Assembly: GCA_934446565.1 (NCBI GenBank)
Contig: CAKSEO010000007.1
Span: 6,957 to 70,956 of the forward strand
Direction: 5' to 3'
Source: an uncultured Oscillospiraceae bacterium
GTDB lineage: Bacteria; Bacillota; Clostridia; Oscillospirales; Ruminococcaceae
DNA: 64,000 nucleotides
Shown: piece after piece, positions 16,669 to 25,038 of the stretch
Position numbering within the stretch: position 1 is the stretch's first letter
Layout of the letters: every line of letters begins with the position of its first letter
Notes under the pieces: generated by a model
Databases searched by the model: none
The model's input: the letters and a program-made list of their open reading frames with translations, nothing else
What the model was told of the DNA's origin: nothing
Made by a program: the position numbers and the translations under genes

Positions 16669-17316
16669 TTAAACTCCCTGTCTGTGCTTCTTGAATACTG
16701 AACGGTACGCCGCCTTTATCGGGAACAGCGCCAACAGGAGTATCAGTACTTCCACTGGGAGCATAGCTGCATTCTTGATAACTCTTTCTCCGACCTTTAT
16801 CCAGAATGTTTCCGGAACTATGCCGTACCCCATTATCATCAGGAACAGCGTATTCATGAACACGTTGCATATAAGGTTTATCGTGAACTTCGCGCCGACT
16901 ATGCGGAACACCGACGGAAGATTTGCCTTCAGACCGCCGAAGAACCCCTTTACCGACGAAAGGTCGGGCTTTACAGGATCGAAGCCATACAGGAATATGC
17001 CGTAGATAACTCCGCCAGTTACTTCGACCAGTGTGAAGAGCGGCGAGAATCCCTGTTGCTGATTGGAGATGAGGTAGCCGATGACGTCGGTAGCGACGCA
17101 GGAAAGTCCGGCAACGGTAGGACCGTAGAGCATTCCTATGGACGCTATCGCAACAAAGGAGAAGCCTATCTTCAGCGTGGGCATAGGCTGTATCGTCAGC
17201 GTTTTCAGAATGCATGCCAGCGCGATGAGCACCGCCGTGACTGCAATGCAGCGGACGCTTTTCAGTTCCTGCGCAGATTTTTTGAAATTACCAAAGAAGT
17301 TAAGAAAAAAAGCCAT
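16669..17316 (-). CDS. folT: Folate ECF transporter S component (FolT-like)
   Basis: A 215-residue integral membrane protein of the ECF S-component class: after a polar N-terminus it has about six hydrophobic helices, including MPTLKIGFSFVAIASIGMLY and GPTVAGLSCVATDVIGYLI, typical of folate and related S components. The THF riboswitch immediately upstream (17386-17485) is the strongest evidence for folate as substrate. The energising ECF module is not in the window. The start at 17316 follows ACGGAGGATAAG. proC follows and may be co-transcribed. Confidence 0.85.
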   Translation of the reverse strand: MAFFLNFFGNFKKSAQELKSVRCIAVTAVLIALACILKTLTIQPMPTLKIGFSFVAIASIGMLYGPTVAGLSCVATDVIGYLISNQQQGFSPLFTLVEVTGGVIYGIFLYGFDPVKPDLSSVKGFFGGLKANLPSVFRIVGAKFTINLICNVFMNTLFLMIMGYGIVPETFWIKVGERVIKNAAMLPVEVLILLLALFPIKAAYRSVFKKHRQGV

Positions 17317-17349
17317 GACCTTATCCTCCGTAACTTCGCCATATACAAA

Positions 17350-17485
17350 CAGAATAAAGCCCCTGGCTCAATATTCGATTTATGTACAGCGAGATGCGAA
17401 GAACGTACCGCAGCCCGTATGGGCTTTCGTCCGCGCGACAACTCTCCGTCCGCGCAGCACTTAACGCACGTTCTCCTACTCTGTG
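17350..17485 (-). promoter_or_regulatory. Tetrahydrofolate (THF) riboswitch upstream of folT
   Basis: On the minus strand the conserved CGTTAAGTG loop (complement of 17457-17465) is preceded by AGAGTAGG and enclosed by an AGAACGT/ACGTTCT stem and an outer ACAG/CTGT stem ending at 17386. This matches the THF riboswitch architecture of Clostridia folate transporters. Downstream, AGCC-AGG-GGCT followed by TTATT (about 17350-17375) could be a small terminator in the expression platform. The placement before an ECF S component agrees with known use. Confidence 0.87.
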
Positions 17486-17533
17486 TTGTAGTTTTTATTT
17501 TTTCGCCCATCCAGGCGCTGGGATACTGTTTTA

Positions 17534-18496
17534 TCAGAAGCTGATATCGTTTGCGATGTCGTACAGACGCTTGTCGAACGGCTTCTTCATGCTAAGAGCT
17601 TCCTGGATATCTACGTCGTAGATCTTGCCATCCTTCATGCCTACAACGCGGTTGCCGATGCCCTTTTCGAGCAGCTCAACTGCGTAGTAACCCATCTCGG
17701 AAGCAACGACTCTGTCGCGTACTGTGGGGCTGCCGCCTCTCTGAACGTGACCGAGGATAGTAGCTCTGGACTCGATACCGGTTTCCTCGTTGATCTTCTT
17801 AGCGATCTCCTCAGTGTGACCTACGCCCTCTGCAACGATGACGATGAACTGCTCCTTGCCGGTTTCGCGGCCCTTCTTGATCTTTGCGATAACGTCGTCC
17901 ATGTTGAACTCGATCTCAGGAACCAGGATAGCGGTAGCGCCGCATGCAACGCCGGTGTTCAGCGCGATGTGACCTGCATTTCTGCCCATAACCTCTACGA
18001 CAGCGCAGCGCTCATGGGAATGAGATGTGTCGCGCAGCTTGTCAACGAGCTCCATAACGGTGTTCATTGCTGTGTCGTAGCCGATGGTGTATTCAGAGCA
18101 CTGGATATCGTTGTCGATAGTTCCGGGCAGACCTACGCAGGGGATACCTGCCTTGGAAAGGTCAGCAGCGCCTCTGAAAGAACCGTCGCCACCGATAACT
18201 ACGATGCCTGCGAAGTTATCTCTCTCACAGATGTCCTTAGCCTTGAGGACATACTCCCACTCTCTGAACTCCTTGCAGCGTGCGGTGAATATCTCTGTAC
18301 CGCCGCGCTGGATTATATCGGAAACATCTCTTGCCTTGAGCTCGATCATGTCATTGTTGAGCAGACCGTTGTAGCCGCGGCGAATGCCGACAACTCTGAA
18401 TCCCTTTTTGATGGCAGCTCTTGTAACTGCGCGAACTGCGGCATTCATGCCGGGTGCGTCGCCGCCGCTTGTAAGTACGCCGATTGTCTTCTGCAT
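17534..18496 (-). CDS. pfkA: ATP-dependent 6-phosphofructokinase
   Basis: A 320-residue enzyme phosphorylating fructose 6-phosphate in glycolysis. Motifs: LTSGGDAPGMNAAVRAV (ATP loop, 9-25), IGGDGSFRGA (101-110; the Gly in GGDGS fits ATP rather than PPi use), PGTIDND with the catalytic Asp (124-130) and GHVQRGGSP. Length is standard for bacterial PfkA. A sigma-A promoter is at 18561-18590. pyk, often next to pfkA, is not adjacent here. Confidence 0.97.
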   Translation of the reverse strand: MQKTIGVLTSGGDAPGMNAAVRAVTRAAIKKGFRVVGIRRGYNGLLNNDMIELKARDVSDIIQRGGTEIFTARCKEFREWEYVLKAKDICERDNFAGIVVIGGDGSFRGAADLSKAGIPCVGLPGTIDNDIQCSEYTIGYDTAMNTVMELVDKLRDTSHSHERCAVVEVMGRNAGHIALNTGVACGATAILVPEIEFNMDDVIAKIKKGRETGKEQFIVIVAEGVGHTEEIAKKINEETGIESRATILGHVQRGGSPTVRDRVVASEMGYYAVELLEKGIGNRVVGMKDGKIYDVDIQEALSMKKPFDKRLYDIANDISF

Positions 18497-18560
18497 TGTA
18501 AATTCTCTCCGTTTCTGGTTTTATTAAAGCCGAGCCATTGCTCATATTCTATACATTTAT

Positions 18561-18590
18561 ATTTTACTACAAATCGACCGATATAGTCAA
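18561..18590 (-). promoter_or_regulatory. Sigma-A promoter for pfkA
   Basis: On the minus strand, TTGACT (18585-18590) and TAAAAT (18561-18566) with an 18-base spacer, about 65 bases upstream of the pfkA start. Confidence 0.7.
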
Positions 18591-18743
18591 GGGTTTTTTC
18601 TAAATCCGACTGTTTACTTTACATAATAGTGCTTTTTCAACAAAAAAACTTTGCTAATAATGGTCGGAACTGTGCAAGATACGCCGACAGGGAATATTAC
18701 CCACAGTATAATCCCTCGCTGATATGCAAGAATAAAATTACAC

Positions 18744-18772
18744 TGGACAAACTCCGCATTTTGATATATAAT
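18744..18772 (+). promoter_or_regulatory. Sigma-A promoter for thioredoxin
   Basis: TGGACA (18744-18749) and TATAAT (18767-18772) with a 17-base spacer, about 58 bases upstream of the start at 18831. Confidence 0.75.
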
Positions 18773-18830
18773 GTAGACAGGAGAGTGGCTCTCCCGTTAA
18801 ATGGACATCTGCCTGAATGGAGGTAAAAAA

Positions 18831-19139
18831 ATGGCTGTACTGACGATAACAAAGGACAATTTCAAGACCGAGGTAGTCGATAGCGACAAGCCCGTGCTGC
18901 TGGACTTCTGGGCTTCCTGGTGCGCGCCCTGCATGATGCAGTCCCCGATAGTTGACGAGCTGGCGGAGGAACATCCGGAAATCAAGGTCGGCAAGGTGAA
19001 CGTAGACGAGCAGCCTGCGCTGGCTTCGGCGTTCGGCGTGGAGAGCATTCCGACGCTGGTGGTTATAAAGGATGGCATTACTAAAGAAGTGCTTGTAGGG
19101 CTTCACCGCAAGGAGCAGATACTCGATCAGTTCAAGTAA
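18831..19139 (+). CDS. trxA: Thioredoxin (WCAPC active site)
   Basis: A 102-residue thioredoxin-fold protein for dithiol-disulfide exchange in the cytoplasm. The active site is WCAPC (30-34) rather than the classical WCGPC, and the cis-proline segment is SIPTLVV. The ATG at 18831 follows TGGAGG; an earlier in-frame start lacks a site. It has its own promoter and a strong terminator, so it is monocistronic. No thioredoxin reductase is adjacent. The Gly-to-Ala change may alter redox potential; it occurs in some Clostridia thioredoxins. Confidence 0.9.
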   Translation: MAVLTITKDNFKTEVVDSDKPVLLDFWASWCAPCMMQSPIVDELAEEHPEIKVGKVNVDEQPALASAFGVESIPTLVVIKDGITKEVLVGLHRKEQILDQFK

Positions 19140-19150
19140 AATAAATTTTT

Positions 19151-19186
19151 GACCCCGGTCGATTCGACCGGGGTCAGGTTTTATTC
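19151..19186 (+). terminator. Terminator after thioredoxin
   Basis: An 11-base GACCCCGGTCG/CGACCGGGGTC hairpin (19151-19175), with the T-run TTTTATT after it. Its stem also reads leftwards, but the minus-strand gene is only just ending here. Confidence 0.82.
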
Positions 19187-20173
19187 ATCTTTATTTTCAG
19201 GAAGCTGTTCCGGCTGGGAGTCGTCCCCACCAGCTTTTTTCAGCTTTATCCTGGACATGTTGCGTATCCTGGAATAAATGAACGCCAGCGCCACCAGAAC
19301 AAGCTCCGGGATAGTCTGCCAGAGCCTTGACACGACGGAAACGACCATAGCGTCGCTCTGCGGCATTATGAGGCACAGACCCGCCACAATGATCCCCTCG
19401 CGCACGCCGAGTCCCGAGGGAGCGAATATCGCGAGGATGCCCATTATCGCGGAAACTCCCCAGATACCTGCGCAGAAAAGCAGTTCGGAGTACTCAAGTG
19501 CCGGGTAGATGGATTTCGTCAGTATGAAGAATCCTACGCCCACGATGAGCCAGTTGCCAATGAACAGCAGCACGACCTTCAACATCTGCGAATACTTCAT
19601 TGGTATCTCGAGGTCTTTTTTGAACAGCTTTCCGAGTATCCGCAGGAAGAAGTTGATGATTTTCGGGTGAATGCATACGAAAAATACAACGATCAGCGCG
19701 ATAGTAACCCACTTGTAGTTTTCAAGAAGCTCGTTCGGGAAGAACAGCAGCGACACGATAAACAGCATTGCAGCGCCCAGCAGCGTGCAGACATTCTCAA
19801 TGAAGAAGCACACCGTGACCTTAGACAGCGGGGCGTCCTCCTCCTTGTAGTAGGTAAGACGGGCGGCGAGCATGAACACCTTTCCGGGAATGTACTTTCC
19901 GAGGATGGAGTAGAGGTAGCTTGTGACGGCTTTCTCGTACTTTATCGCGCAGCCGTTGAGCTTTGTGATGTAGTGCCACAGCGACGCGAGGGTTATCTTG
20001 TAAACGAAATAGAACAGCATGGAGAACACGAATATCCCCATATCAACGTTCATTATCTTGTCGGAGAATTCGTCCCAGTTCTTCCAGAAGTACCACGCCA
20101 GGAACACCACGACAAGTACGCCGAACAGTATTTTCAGCGCCTTGAGTATCTTTTTCTTATCAGGCTTTTTCAT
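19181..20173 (-). CDS. Flippase-like integral membrane protein (LPG synthase TM/YbhN family)
   Basis: A 330-residue protein with about seven to eight hydrophobic helices and a charged C-terminal tail. The GKYIPGKVFMLAARL segment and the APSGLGVREGI segment are typical of the lysylphosphatidylglycerol synthetase TM-region/UPF0104 family. These proteins are linked to lipid or polyprenyl-glycan translocation. It begins 13 bases after the pyruvyltransferase/FrhB fusion on the same strand, so the two probably act together in building a surface glycan. No catalytic synthetase domain is attached. Confidence 0.83.
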   Translation of the reverse strand: MKKPDKKKILKALKILFGVLVVVFLAWYFWKNWDEFSDKIMNVDMGIFVFSMLFYFVYKITLASLWHYITKLNGCAIKYEKAVTSYLYSILGKYIPGKVFMLAARLTYYKEEDAPLSKVTVCFFIENVCTLLGAAMLFIVSLLFFPNELLENYKWVTIALIVVFFVCIHPKIINFFLRILGKLFKKDLEIPMKYSQMLKVVLLFIGNWLIVGVGFFILTKSIYPALEYSELLFCAGIWGVSAIMGILAIFAPSGLGVREGIIVAGLCLIMPQSDAMVVSVVSRLWQTIPELVLVALAFIYSRIRNMSRIKLKKAGGDDSQPEQLPENKDE

Positions 20174-20186
20174 ACTTTTCCCCCGG

Positions 20187-22532
20187 TCAGAAGCTCAGCA
20201 GTACGCGAATGAAGCACATGTAGTAATAGATGAACCAGGTCGGCATTTTCTCCAGCTTCGCAAGCTTTTCCTGGCTGAACTTCATGTTTCTCCAGCCCAG
20301 CTTGAATGCAAGGCGGTGGTTCCACTTGCACTTTCCGGAAGTATCTACGTTGAGCTTTTTGCCCATTTTTTCGAACATCTGCTGCTTTGCCTTTGCCGCA
20401 TTGAACTTGAATACCAGCGCGCGTTTCTGGCTGCGGAGCATCTTGCTGTCGTCGATACGGGACGCAACTATCGCGCCGTCGTCAACCGCTGACTGGAACG
20501 CCTTCATGGCACGCTCATTGCGGATAACGCAGCTAGTGTGCTTTATCGGGTTCTTCTTCATTTCTTTCAGCCAGATGTCGCCGAAGCTGATATCTGCATA
20601 GTTGCAGTAATGGTCCTGGCAGACCATGCAGCTCTCGCGGCTGAAGAAGTACGCATTCTTGTACGCGCAAATCGTCTTGGGGTAGCTGAGCGTTTTTTCG
20701 CTACCGTCCTCGTACTGCACGGTCGAAAGTCCGCGCCAGTGCCCGCGGCGGTAATACAGCCGCTTTGCGCCCTCCAGGGATATTTTCTTCTTTTTCAGCG
20801 GGACTAATGTTGCGTTCTCGTTGTGGCTTCCGCTGCAATAAAGTCCCAGCTTGAGTACTACTTTTTCTTTCAGCGCGGGGTCCTTGTCGAGCATTGCGGA
20901 AAACGCTCTCATCTGGCAGGGTACGAGCACTACCGCAAGCTTTCCGTTGAATTCGCGGAGCATATCCACATGCTTCATCAGCGGCATGTGCATATAAACC
21001 GATGATGAGCTTTCCATCAGTTCCTCTTTAGTTGTCGCGATGAAAGTCTTGTAACCGAGCTTTCCGTCCTTTATCTCGCTTCTTGTGACCCACGCGCCGT
21101 CTATTTCGCCCTTTTCCAGCATGTGGCACAGCAGAGCAGTGACCATTCCGCCGGAAGCCGCGTTGGCGCGTATGTTCTCATCGGCAGCGTAACCCATTCT
21201 TGCGCAGATGTGCTCGCCCATATAGAATTCCGGACGGTTGAAGTCCAGCAGCTTGACCTTTTTCGGCTTTGCGTATACCTTATCTACTTCCTCGCTGATG
21301 TAGCGGATGTTGTCCCGGCTGCTTTCCAGTACGGCGGGGAGGTTCTCCTTTATTTTCTCGCGGATATTCTGGCTTTCAGAGATGAATCCCATGAATTTCA
21401 CCTTGAGGGAATCAAGCTCCAGCGCGGAGAAATCCACGGCGTACTCGCCGAGCCCGAACATGTCAAGCACTTCCTTGTACTTGTGGCTCCAGCCGATGAG
21501 CAGCACCGGAGTGCACTTTTCGAGCGCGCCTATCATTGCGTGGAAGCGGGAAGCTACCAGCACCTCGCTGCGCGCCAGCAGCTCTCGTATTTCCTCGGGA
21601 GCCATCTCGCGGGGTTCCCACATTACGCGGGTCTTGTCGCGGACCGCGTTGTAGACCTCGGTGCAGATGATGAGGTCGTTGTTGCGGGGCTTTTCGCTGC
21701 CCTCCCGGGCGGCGTTGGCGATGAGCAGCACGTTGTAATCCTGCTCGTTGAGCCAGTTGATGAACTGCACCATGCAGCCGCGGTAGTCCCTGCCCATCTT
21801 CTCGCACTTGCCCTGGACCACGCTGCTTATCGACAGAGCAACTACTCTTTTGCGGAAGAATGGATTATCCTCGCAGAGTTTCTGCACTTTTTCGGCATAA
21901 TATTCGCTGTCGGGCATGGAGAATGCGCCGTCTGCGCAGAGCTTTACGTTTTCGGTTATTCCTATCCCGGAGAGGTTATCCTGGGTTATCTTTCCGCGGG
22001 CGCAGATGAGCTTTATCTTGGGGAGTATCCACTTTGCAAGGAACTTGTTCCAGCCGTTCTTGAACGTACCCAGTGCCTGGGAGTATTTCACTACCGGAAC
22101 ACCGCACAGCATGGGGACGGCGGCACATACGAACGCGTAAGTATTCATAATGAATCCGCGGCTGTCCACGAAGGATATTCCGGCTTCGTCGATAACGATA
22201 TCACACTGGGAGTAAGCCTTGATTATCTTGTCCATCTGGAGCAGCTTCCGGAACGGCGGAATGAACCGCAGGAAGCTGTAAAGTATCGACAGCGGGAACG
22301 CCAGGAACAGCAGGCGTTCAGGCTTCGCGTTGACGACCTTTATAAAGTCGTATTTTTCAGGCATTTCGGCGATGAGCTTACGGTCTGCGCCAGGGTATGT
22401 GGACATGAGGTATATGTTGAGCTTTTCGCCGTAGCGCTCCTTGAGCTGCTTGATGGAGCTTTGCAGCATTGCTGCGGCGCCTTTGTTTCCGCTGAAGCAG
22501 GCGGCGGTTATCGCGATGTTTATGGGTTTCAT
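20187..22532 (-). CDS. Polysaccharide pyruvyltransferase fused to FrhB-like (F420 hydrogenase beta) domain
   Basis: A 781-residue two-domain protein. Residues about 5-370 match the polysaccharide pyruvyl transferase (CsaB/WcaK-like) fold: ITAACFSGNKGAAAMLQ at the start, and SRFHAMIGAL followed by GWSHKYKEVLDMFGL near the end. Residues about 435-770 match the coenzyme F420 hydrogenase/dehydrogenase beta-subunit fold: ENIRANAASGGMVTALLCHM, LVPCQMRAF and SCMVCQDHYCNYADISFGD. The N-terminal ferredoxin motifs that often precede FrhB domains are absent. Both domains occur together in capsule and teichoic-like glycan clusters, where the second may be a flavin-dependent sugar-modifying enzyme. It is first in an operon with the flippase-like gene. 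Confidence 0.87.
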   Translation of the reverse strand: MKPINIAITAACFSGNKGAAAMLQSSIKQLKERYGEKLNIYLMSTYPGADRKLIAEMPEKYDFIKVVNAKPERLLFLAFPLSILYSFLRFIPPFRKLLQMDKIIKAYSQCDIVIDEAGISFVDSRGFIMNTYAFVCAAVPMLCGVPVVKYSQALGTFKNGWNKFLAKWILPKIKLICARGKITQDNLSGIGITENVKLCADGAFSMPDSEYYAEKVQKLCEDNPFFRKRVVALSISSVVQGKCEKMGRDYRGCMVQFINWLNEQDYNVLLIANAAREGSEKPRNNDLIICTEVYNAVRDKTRVMWEPREMAPEEIRELLARSEVLVASRFHAMIGALEKCTPVLLIGWSHKYKEVLDMFGLGEYAVDFSALELDSLKVKFMGFISESQNIREKIKENLPAVLESSRDNIRYISEEVDKVYAKPKKVKLLDFNRPEFYMGEHICARMGYAADENIRANAASGGMVTALLCHMLEKGEIDGAWVTRSEIKDGKLGYKTFIATTKEELMESSSSVYMHMPLMKHVDMLREFNGKLAVVLVPCQMRAFSAMLDKDPALKEKVVLKLGLYCSGSHNENATLVPLKKKKISLEGAKRLYYRRGHWRGLSTVQYEDGSEKTLSYPKTICAYKNAYFFSRESCMVCQDHYCNYADISFGDIWLKEMKKNPIKHTSCVIRNERAMKAFQSAVDDGAIVASRIDDSKMLRSQKRALVFKFNAAKAKQQMFEKMGKKLNVDTSGKCKWNHRLAFKLGWRNMKFSQEKLAKLEKMPTWFIYYYMCFIRVLLSF

Positions 22533-22643
22533 GTATGTGCGCTTCCTTTACTTATCTATTTTGTGAATTGTACATAGCAATACTATTATATTGTATCACA
22601 TAAATGGATATTTGTCAAAAGAAAAGTTTGTGAAAAGCCAATT

Positions 22644-22687
22644 GGGGGAACTGGGATTTGCACCACTGCGCAAATCCCAGTTCCCCC
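22644..22687 (-). terminator. Long hairpin after ABC permease
   Basis: A 17-base perfect stem (22644-22660 with 22671-22687) and a ten-base loop. The minus-strand downstream stretch is AATTGGCTTTTCAC, without a classic T-run, so it may act as an inefficient terminator or 3' stabiliser. It lies between the permease stop and the pyruvyltransferase fusion. Confidence 0.55.
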
Positions 22688-22709
22688 GTTATCAAGCACT
22701 GTATATAGA

Positions 22710-23555
22710 TCAAAATTCCGGCTTATCTTCCTGATTGTTTATCTTCTTACTTTTGAGCACCGTAAGCGTAAGTACGAACATCATCACCGCAATTACCACT
22801 GAAAGCACTATTCCCACAATGATACTTGCAACGTTATCGGCAAGCACGAAATCATCGTGGAACATCTCACCTGTTACCAGTGAACGCAGGGTCAGCGGAT
22901 GGAACTTTGTCAGGTCCAGCGACATCAGTATCATCTGCACTATCGACACGCCGATATACATGAATACCGTAACGACTCCCGGTCTGCTTGTGAAAAGACC
23001 TATCGACATGTACACCGCTATAAAGAACGCCATGTACACCGCGCACATGAATGCCGCCAGCAGTATCATTCCTGCATCTACCCTGCCATCTGTGAAAAGC
23101 GCGTTGCAAAGCCCTCCGGCAAGCAGCGACGACAGAAATCCGCATGCGAACACCATTCCGGGATATATCACATATTTCGGTATGAGATAGCTGAACGTAT
23201 CCAGACCCGCGCAGGACGGGATTATCGTGGCGCGTTTTTTCTGTTCGCCGCCGCAGGGCGACATCAGTATCAGCATGATTATCAGCATGGAAGTCGCGCA
23301 GAGGTCAGCCATGGTCCCGCCGAATATTGAGCCGGCGTTGCCGAACAGCATTCCGAGCGTGTTCTCGATGTCCACTGTTCCGCCAACAGAGTCATACATA
23401 TTTGCATTGGAAAGATTCCCGAGTATCGCGTTCATCGCCCAATACATCAGCGGGTCAGCCAATGCAAATGAGAATGTGCCAATGATCACTCCCCAGAAGC
23501 GGAATGTCCGGGAAAACTGTAGCCATTCCTTTTTGAATCCTGCTTTAATTTGCAT
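22710..23555 (-). CDS. ABC transporter permease (ABC-2-like)
   Basis: A 281-residue membrane protein with about six hydrophobic segments, paired with the ATPase upstream. I place the start at the ATG 23555, which overlaps the ATPase stop by 11 bases and has a GGTGGG site; a longer frame begins inside the ATPase gene. The topology (an N-terminal helix, a central LIMLILMSPCGGEQKKR loop, four later helices) fits exporter permeases of the ABC-2 type. The substrate is unknown. Its transcript probably ends at the long hairpin at 22644-22687. Confidence 0.8.
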   Translation of the reverse strand: MQIKAGFKKEWLQFSRTFRFWGVIIGTFSFALADPLMYWAMNAILGNLSNANMYDSVGGTVDIENTLGMLFGNAGSIFGGTMADLCATSMLIIMLILMSPCGGEQKKRATIIPSCAGLDTFSYLIPKYVIYPGMVFACGFLSSLLAGGLCNALFTDGRVDAGMILLAAFMCAVYMAFFIAVYMSIGLFTSRPGVVTVFMYIGVSIVQMILMSLDLTKFHPLTLRSLVTGEMFHDDFVLADNVASIIVGIVLSVVIAVMMFVLTLTVLKSKKINNQEDKPEF

Positions 23556-24444
23556 TTGAGCCCACCACCATTCTGAAAACTTCTTCAAGGCTAGCTGTGC
23601 CGATTTTAAAGGTGTCAACCGCCGCGTCGGTCTCCGCCAGGAGCTGTATCAGCCTGCGGGAGGTATCCTCAGCGTTTTCCGTGCCAAAACGGAACTCTCC
23701 GTTCAGGTCGTTGAATTCTGCTCGTGCGTAGTCTACTGTCAGCAGCTTTATCTTGAGTTCGTCGGTCAGCCCGCGAACTGATAGATGTATCACGTCTCCG
23801 GCGTGCTTTCGCAGTATATCAGTGAGATATCCCTCCTCGGCGAGCCTGCCGTTTGTCATGATGCCGATGCGGTTTGCGACGCGCTCAACATCCGACAGTA
23901 TATGAGTGGAGAGAACAATTGTACTACCCATGCTTTTCAGGCGTTCGATTATCGAGATGACCTCGGCTCTGCCCTCAGGGTCGAGCGCAGAAGTTGGCTC
24001 ATCGAATATCAGCAGCTCCGGGTCGCCGATTATCGCTGCGCCCATTCCCAGGCGCTGCGTCATTCCGCGGGAGTAGCCCTTTGCGCGTCGGTCAGCAGCT
24101 TTTGTGAGTCCCACGATGTCAAGTACCTCGTTGACGCGGTGCTTGACGTCTCCCTGATAATTTGTGCATGCGGCGATGTACTCAAGATATTCGCGGGAAG
24201 TCATGTAGCCGTAGATCGTCGGGCTTTCCGGAAGATATCCGACCTTTACAGGTCTGCCGTCGCCTATGATGATCTCGCCCTCATCCTTGGGGATAATATT
24301 CGTGATGATGTTCATCGTTGTGGTCTTTCCGCAGCCGTTTCGGCCGAGGAATCCGTAGACATCGCCCTTTTCGATATCCATGCTGAGCCCTCTCAGCACA
24401 GAGTATGAGCCGTATTTTTTGTACAGATTACGTATTCTGACCAA
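23545..24444 (-). CDS. ABC transporter ATP-binding protein
   Basis: A 299-residue ATPase of the multidrug/lantibiotic exporter type (CcmA-like). Walker A is GRNGCGKTT, the signature is YSRGMTQR (an SGG-like variant), Walker B is LLIFDEPTSALD, and the switch histidine is in STHILSD. A C-terminal region of about 80 residues follows, common in exporters. I choose TTG at 24444 because AAAGGGTG lies just upstream and the protein then starts VRIRNLYKKYG like its relatives; an upstream TTG at 24477 has no site. The promoter is at 24492-24520. Confidence 0.87.
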   Translation of the reverse strand: MVRIRNLYKKYGSYSVLRGLSMDIEKGDVYGFLGRNGCGKTTTMNIITNIIPKDEGEIIIGDGRPVKVGYLPESPTIYGYMTSREYLEYIAACTNYQGDVKHRVNEVLDIVGLTKAADRRAKGYSRGMTQRLGMGAAIIGDPELLIFDEPTSALDPEGRAEVISIIERLKSMGSTIVLSTHILSDVERVANRIGIMTNGRLAEEGYLTDILRKHAGDVIHLSVRGLTDELKIKLLTVDYARAEFNDLNGEFRFGTENAEDTSRRLIQLLAETDAAVDTFKIGTASLEEVFRMVVGSNAN

Positions 24445-24491
24445 TTCTTTCACCCTTTCCAGTATATAAATATACAAATGCGTATATACAG

Positions 24492-24520
24492 ATTTTACAT
24501 TATTTAAATGCGTTTGTCAA
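24492..24520 (-). promoter_or_regulatory. Sigma-A promoter for the ABC exporter
   Basis: On the minus strand, TTGACA (24515-24520) and TAAAAT (24492-24497) with a 17-base spacer. Confidence 0.75.
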
Positions 24521-24575
24521 TAGCTTTGGCGCAATTCGCTCAAAGCCAAGAAAACTGTGGCGAAAAACAGAAAAA

Positions 24576-24598
24576 CCCCCGCCGGAAACCGACAGGGG
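24576..24598 (-). terminator. Terminator after rpmB
   Basis: On the minus strand, CCCCTGTCGG and CCGGCGGGG pair around TTT, followed by GTTTTTCTGTTTTT. Confidence 0.82.
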
Positions 24599-24637
24599 AA
24601 CTTTTCTGTAACCAATAACTTAACGTCAATAAGTTAA

Positions 24638-24826
24638 TTAAACTGCTCTCTGAACCAGACCGGAGCGCAGGCAGCGTGTGCAAGCGTTTACTCTGCAAGG
24701 AGTACCGTTTACGATCGCCTTTACCTTCTTGACATTGGGCTTATAGGTTCTGTTGCTGCGTCTGTGGGAGTGGGATACCTTGATACCGAAGGTAACGCTC
24801 TTGCCGCAGATCTCACATTTTGCCAT
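24638..24826 (-). CDS. rpmB: 50S ribosomal protein L28
   Basis: A 62-residue ribosomal protein. The MAKCEICGKSVTFGIKVSHSH start and the CTRCLRSGLVQ end are typical, and the two CxxC pairs (C4/C7 and C51/C54) mark the zinc-binding form. The ATG at 24826 is the true start. It has its own promoter (24877-24905) and terminator, as is usual for rpmB. Confidence 0.97.
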   Translation of the reverse strand: MAKCEICGKSVTFGIKVSHSHRRSNRTYKPNVKKVKAIVNGTPCRVNACTRCLRSGLVQRAV

Positions 24827-24876
24827 TTGAAGCACCTACCTCTCTTGTAGTAGTGAATTTTTCAGTAACGTATAAT

Positions 24877-24905
24877 ATTTTATCAGAAACAGCGGAAAAA
24901 TGCAA
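24877..24905 (-). promoter_or_regulatory. Sigma-A promoter for rpmB
   Basis: On the minus strand, TTGCAT (24900-24905) and TAAAAT (24877-24882) with a 17-base spacer, about 50 bases from the start. Confidence 0.68.
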
Positions 24906-25038
24906 GTGCTTATTGACTGTTTCACAAAAATTTGTAAGATATCACAACAGAGCCACTCTAATATCTCGATATAATCGACATTATAACGAAACTCTCCGTA
25001 ATGAAGGCTGAACAAATTATACAGTCCGTATTCAAAAT

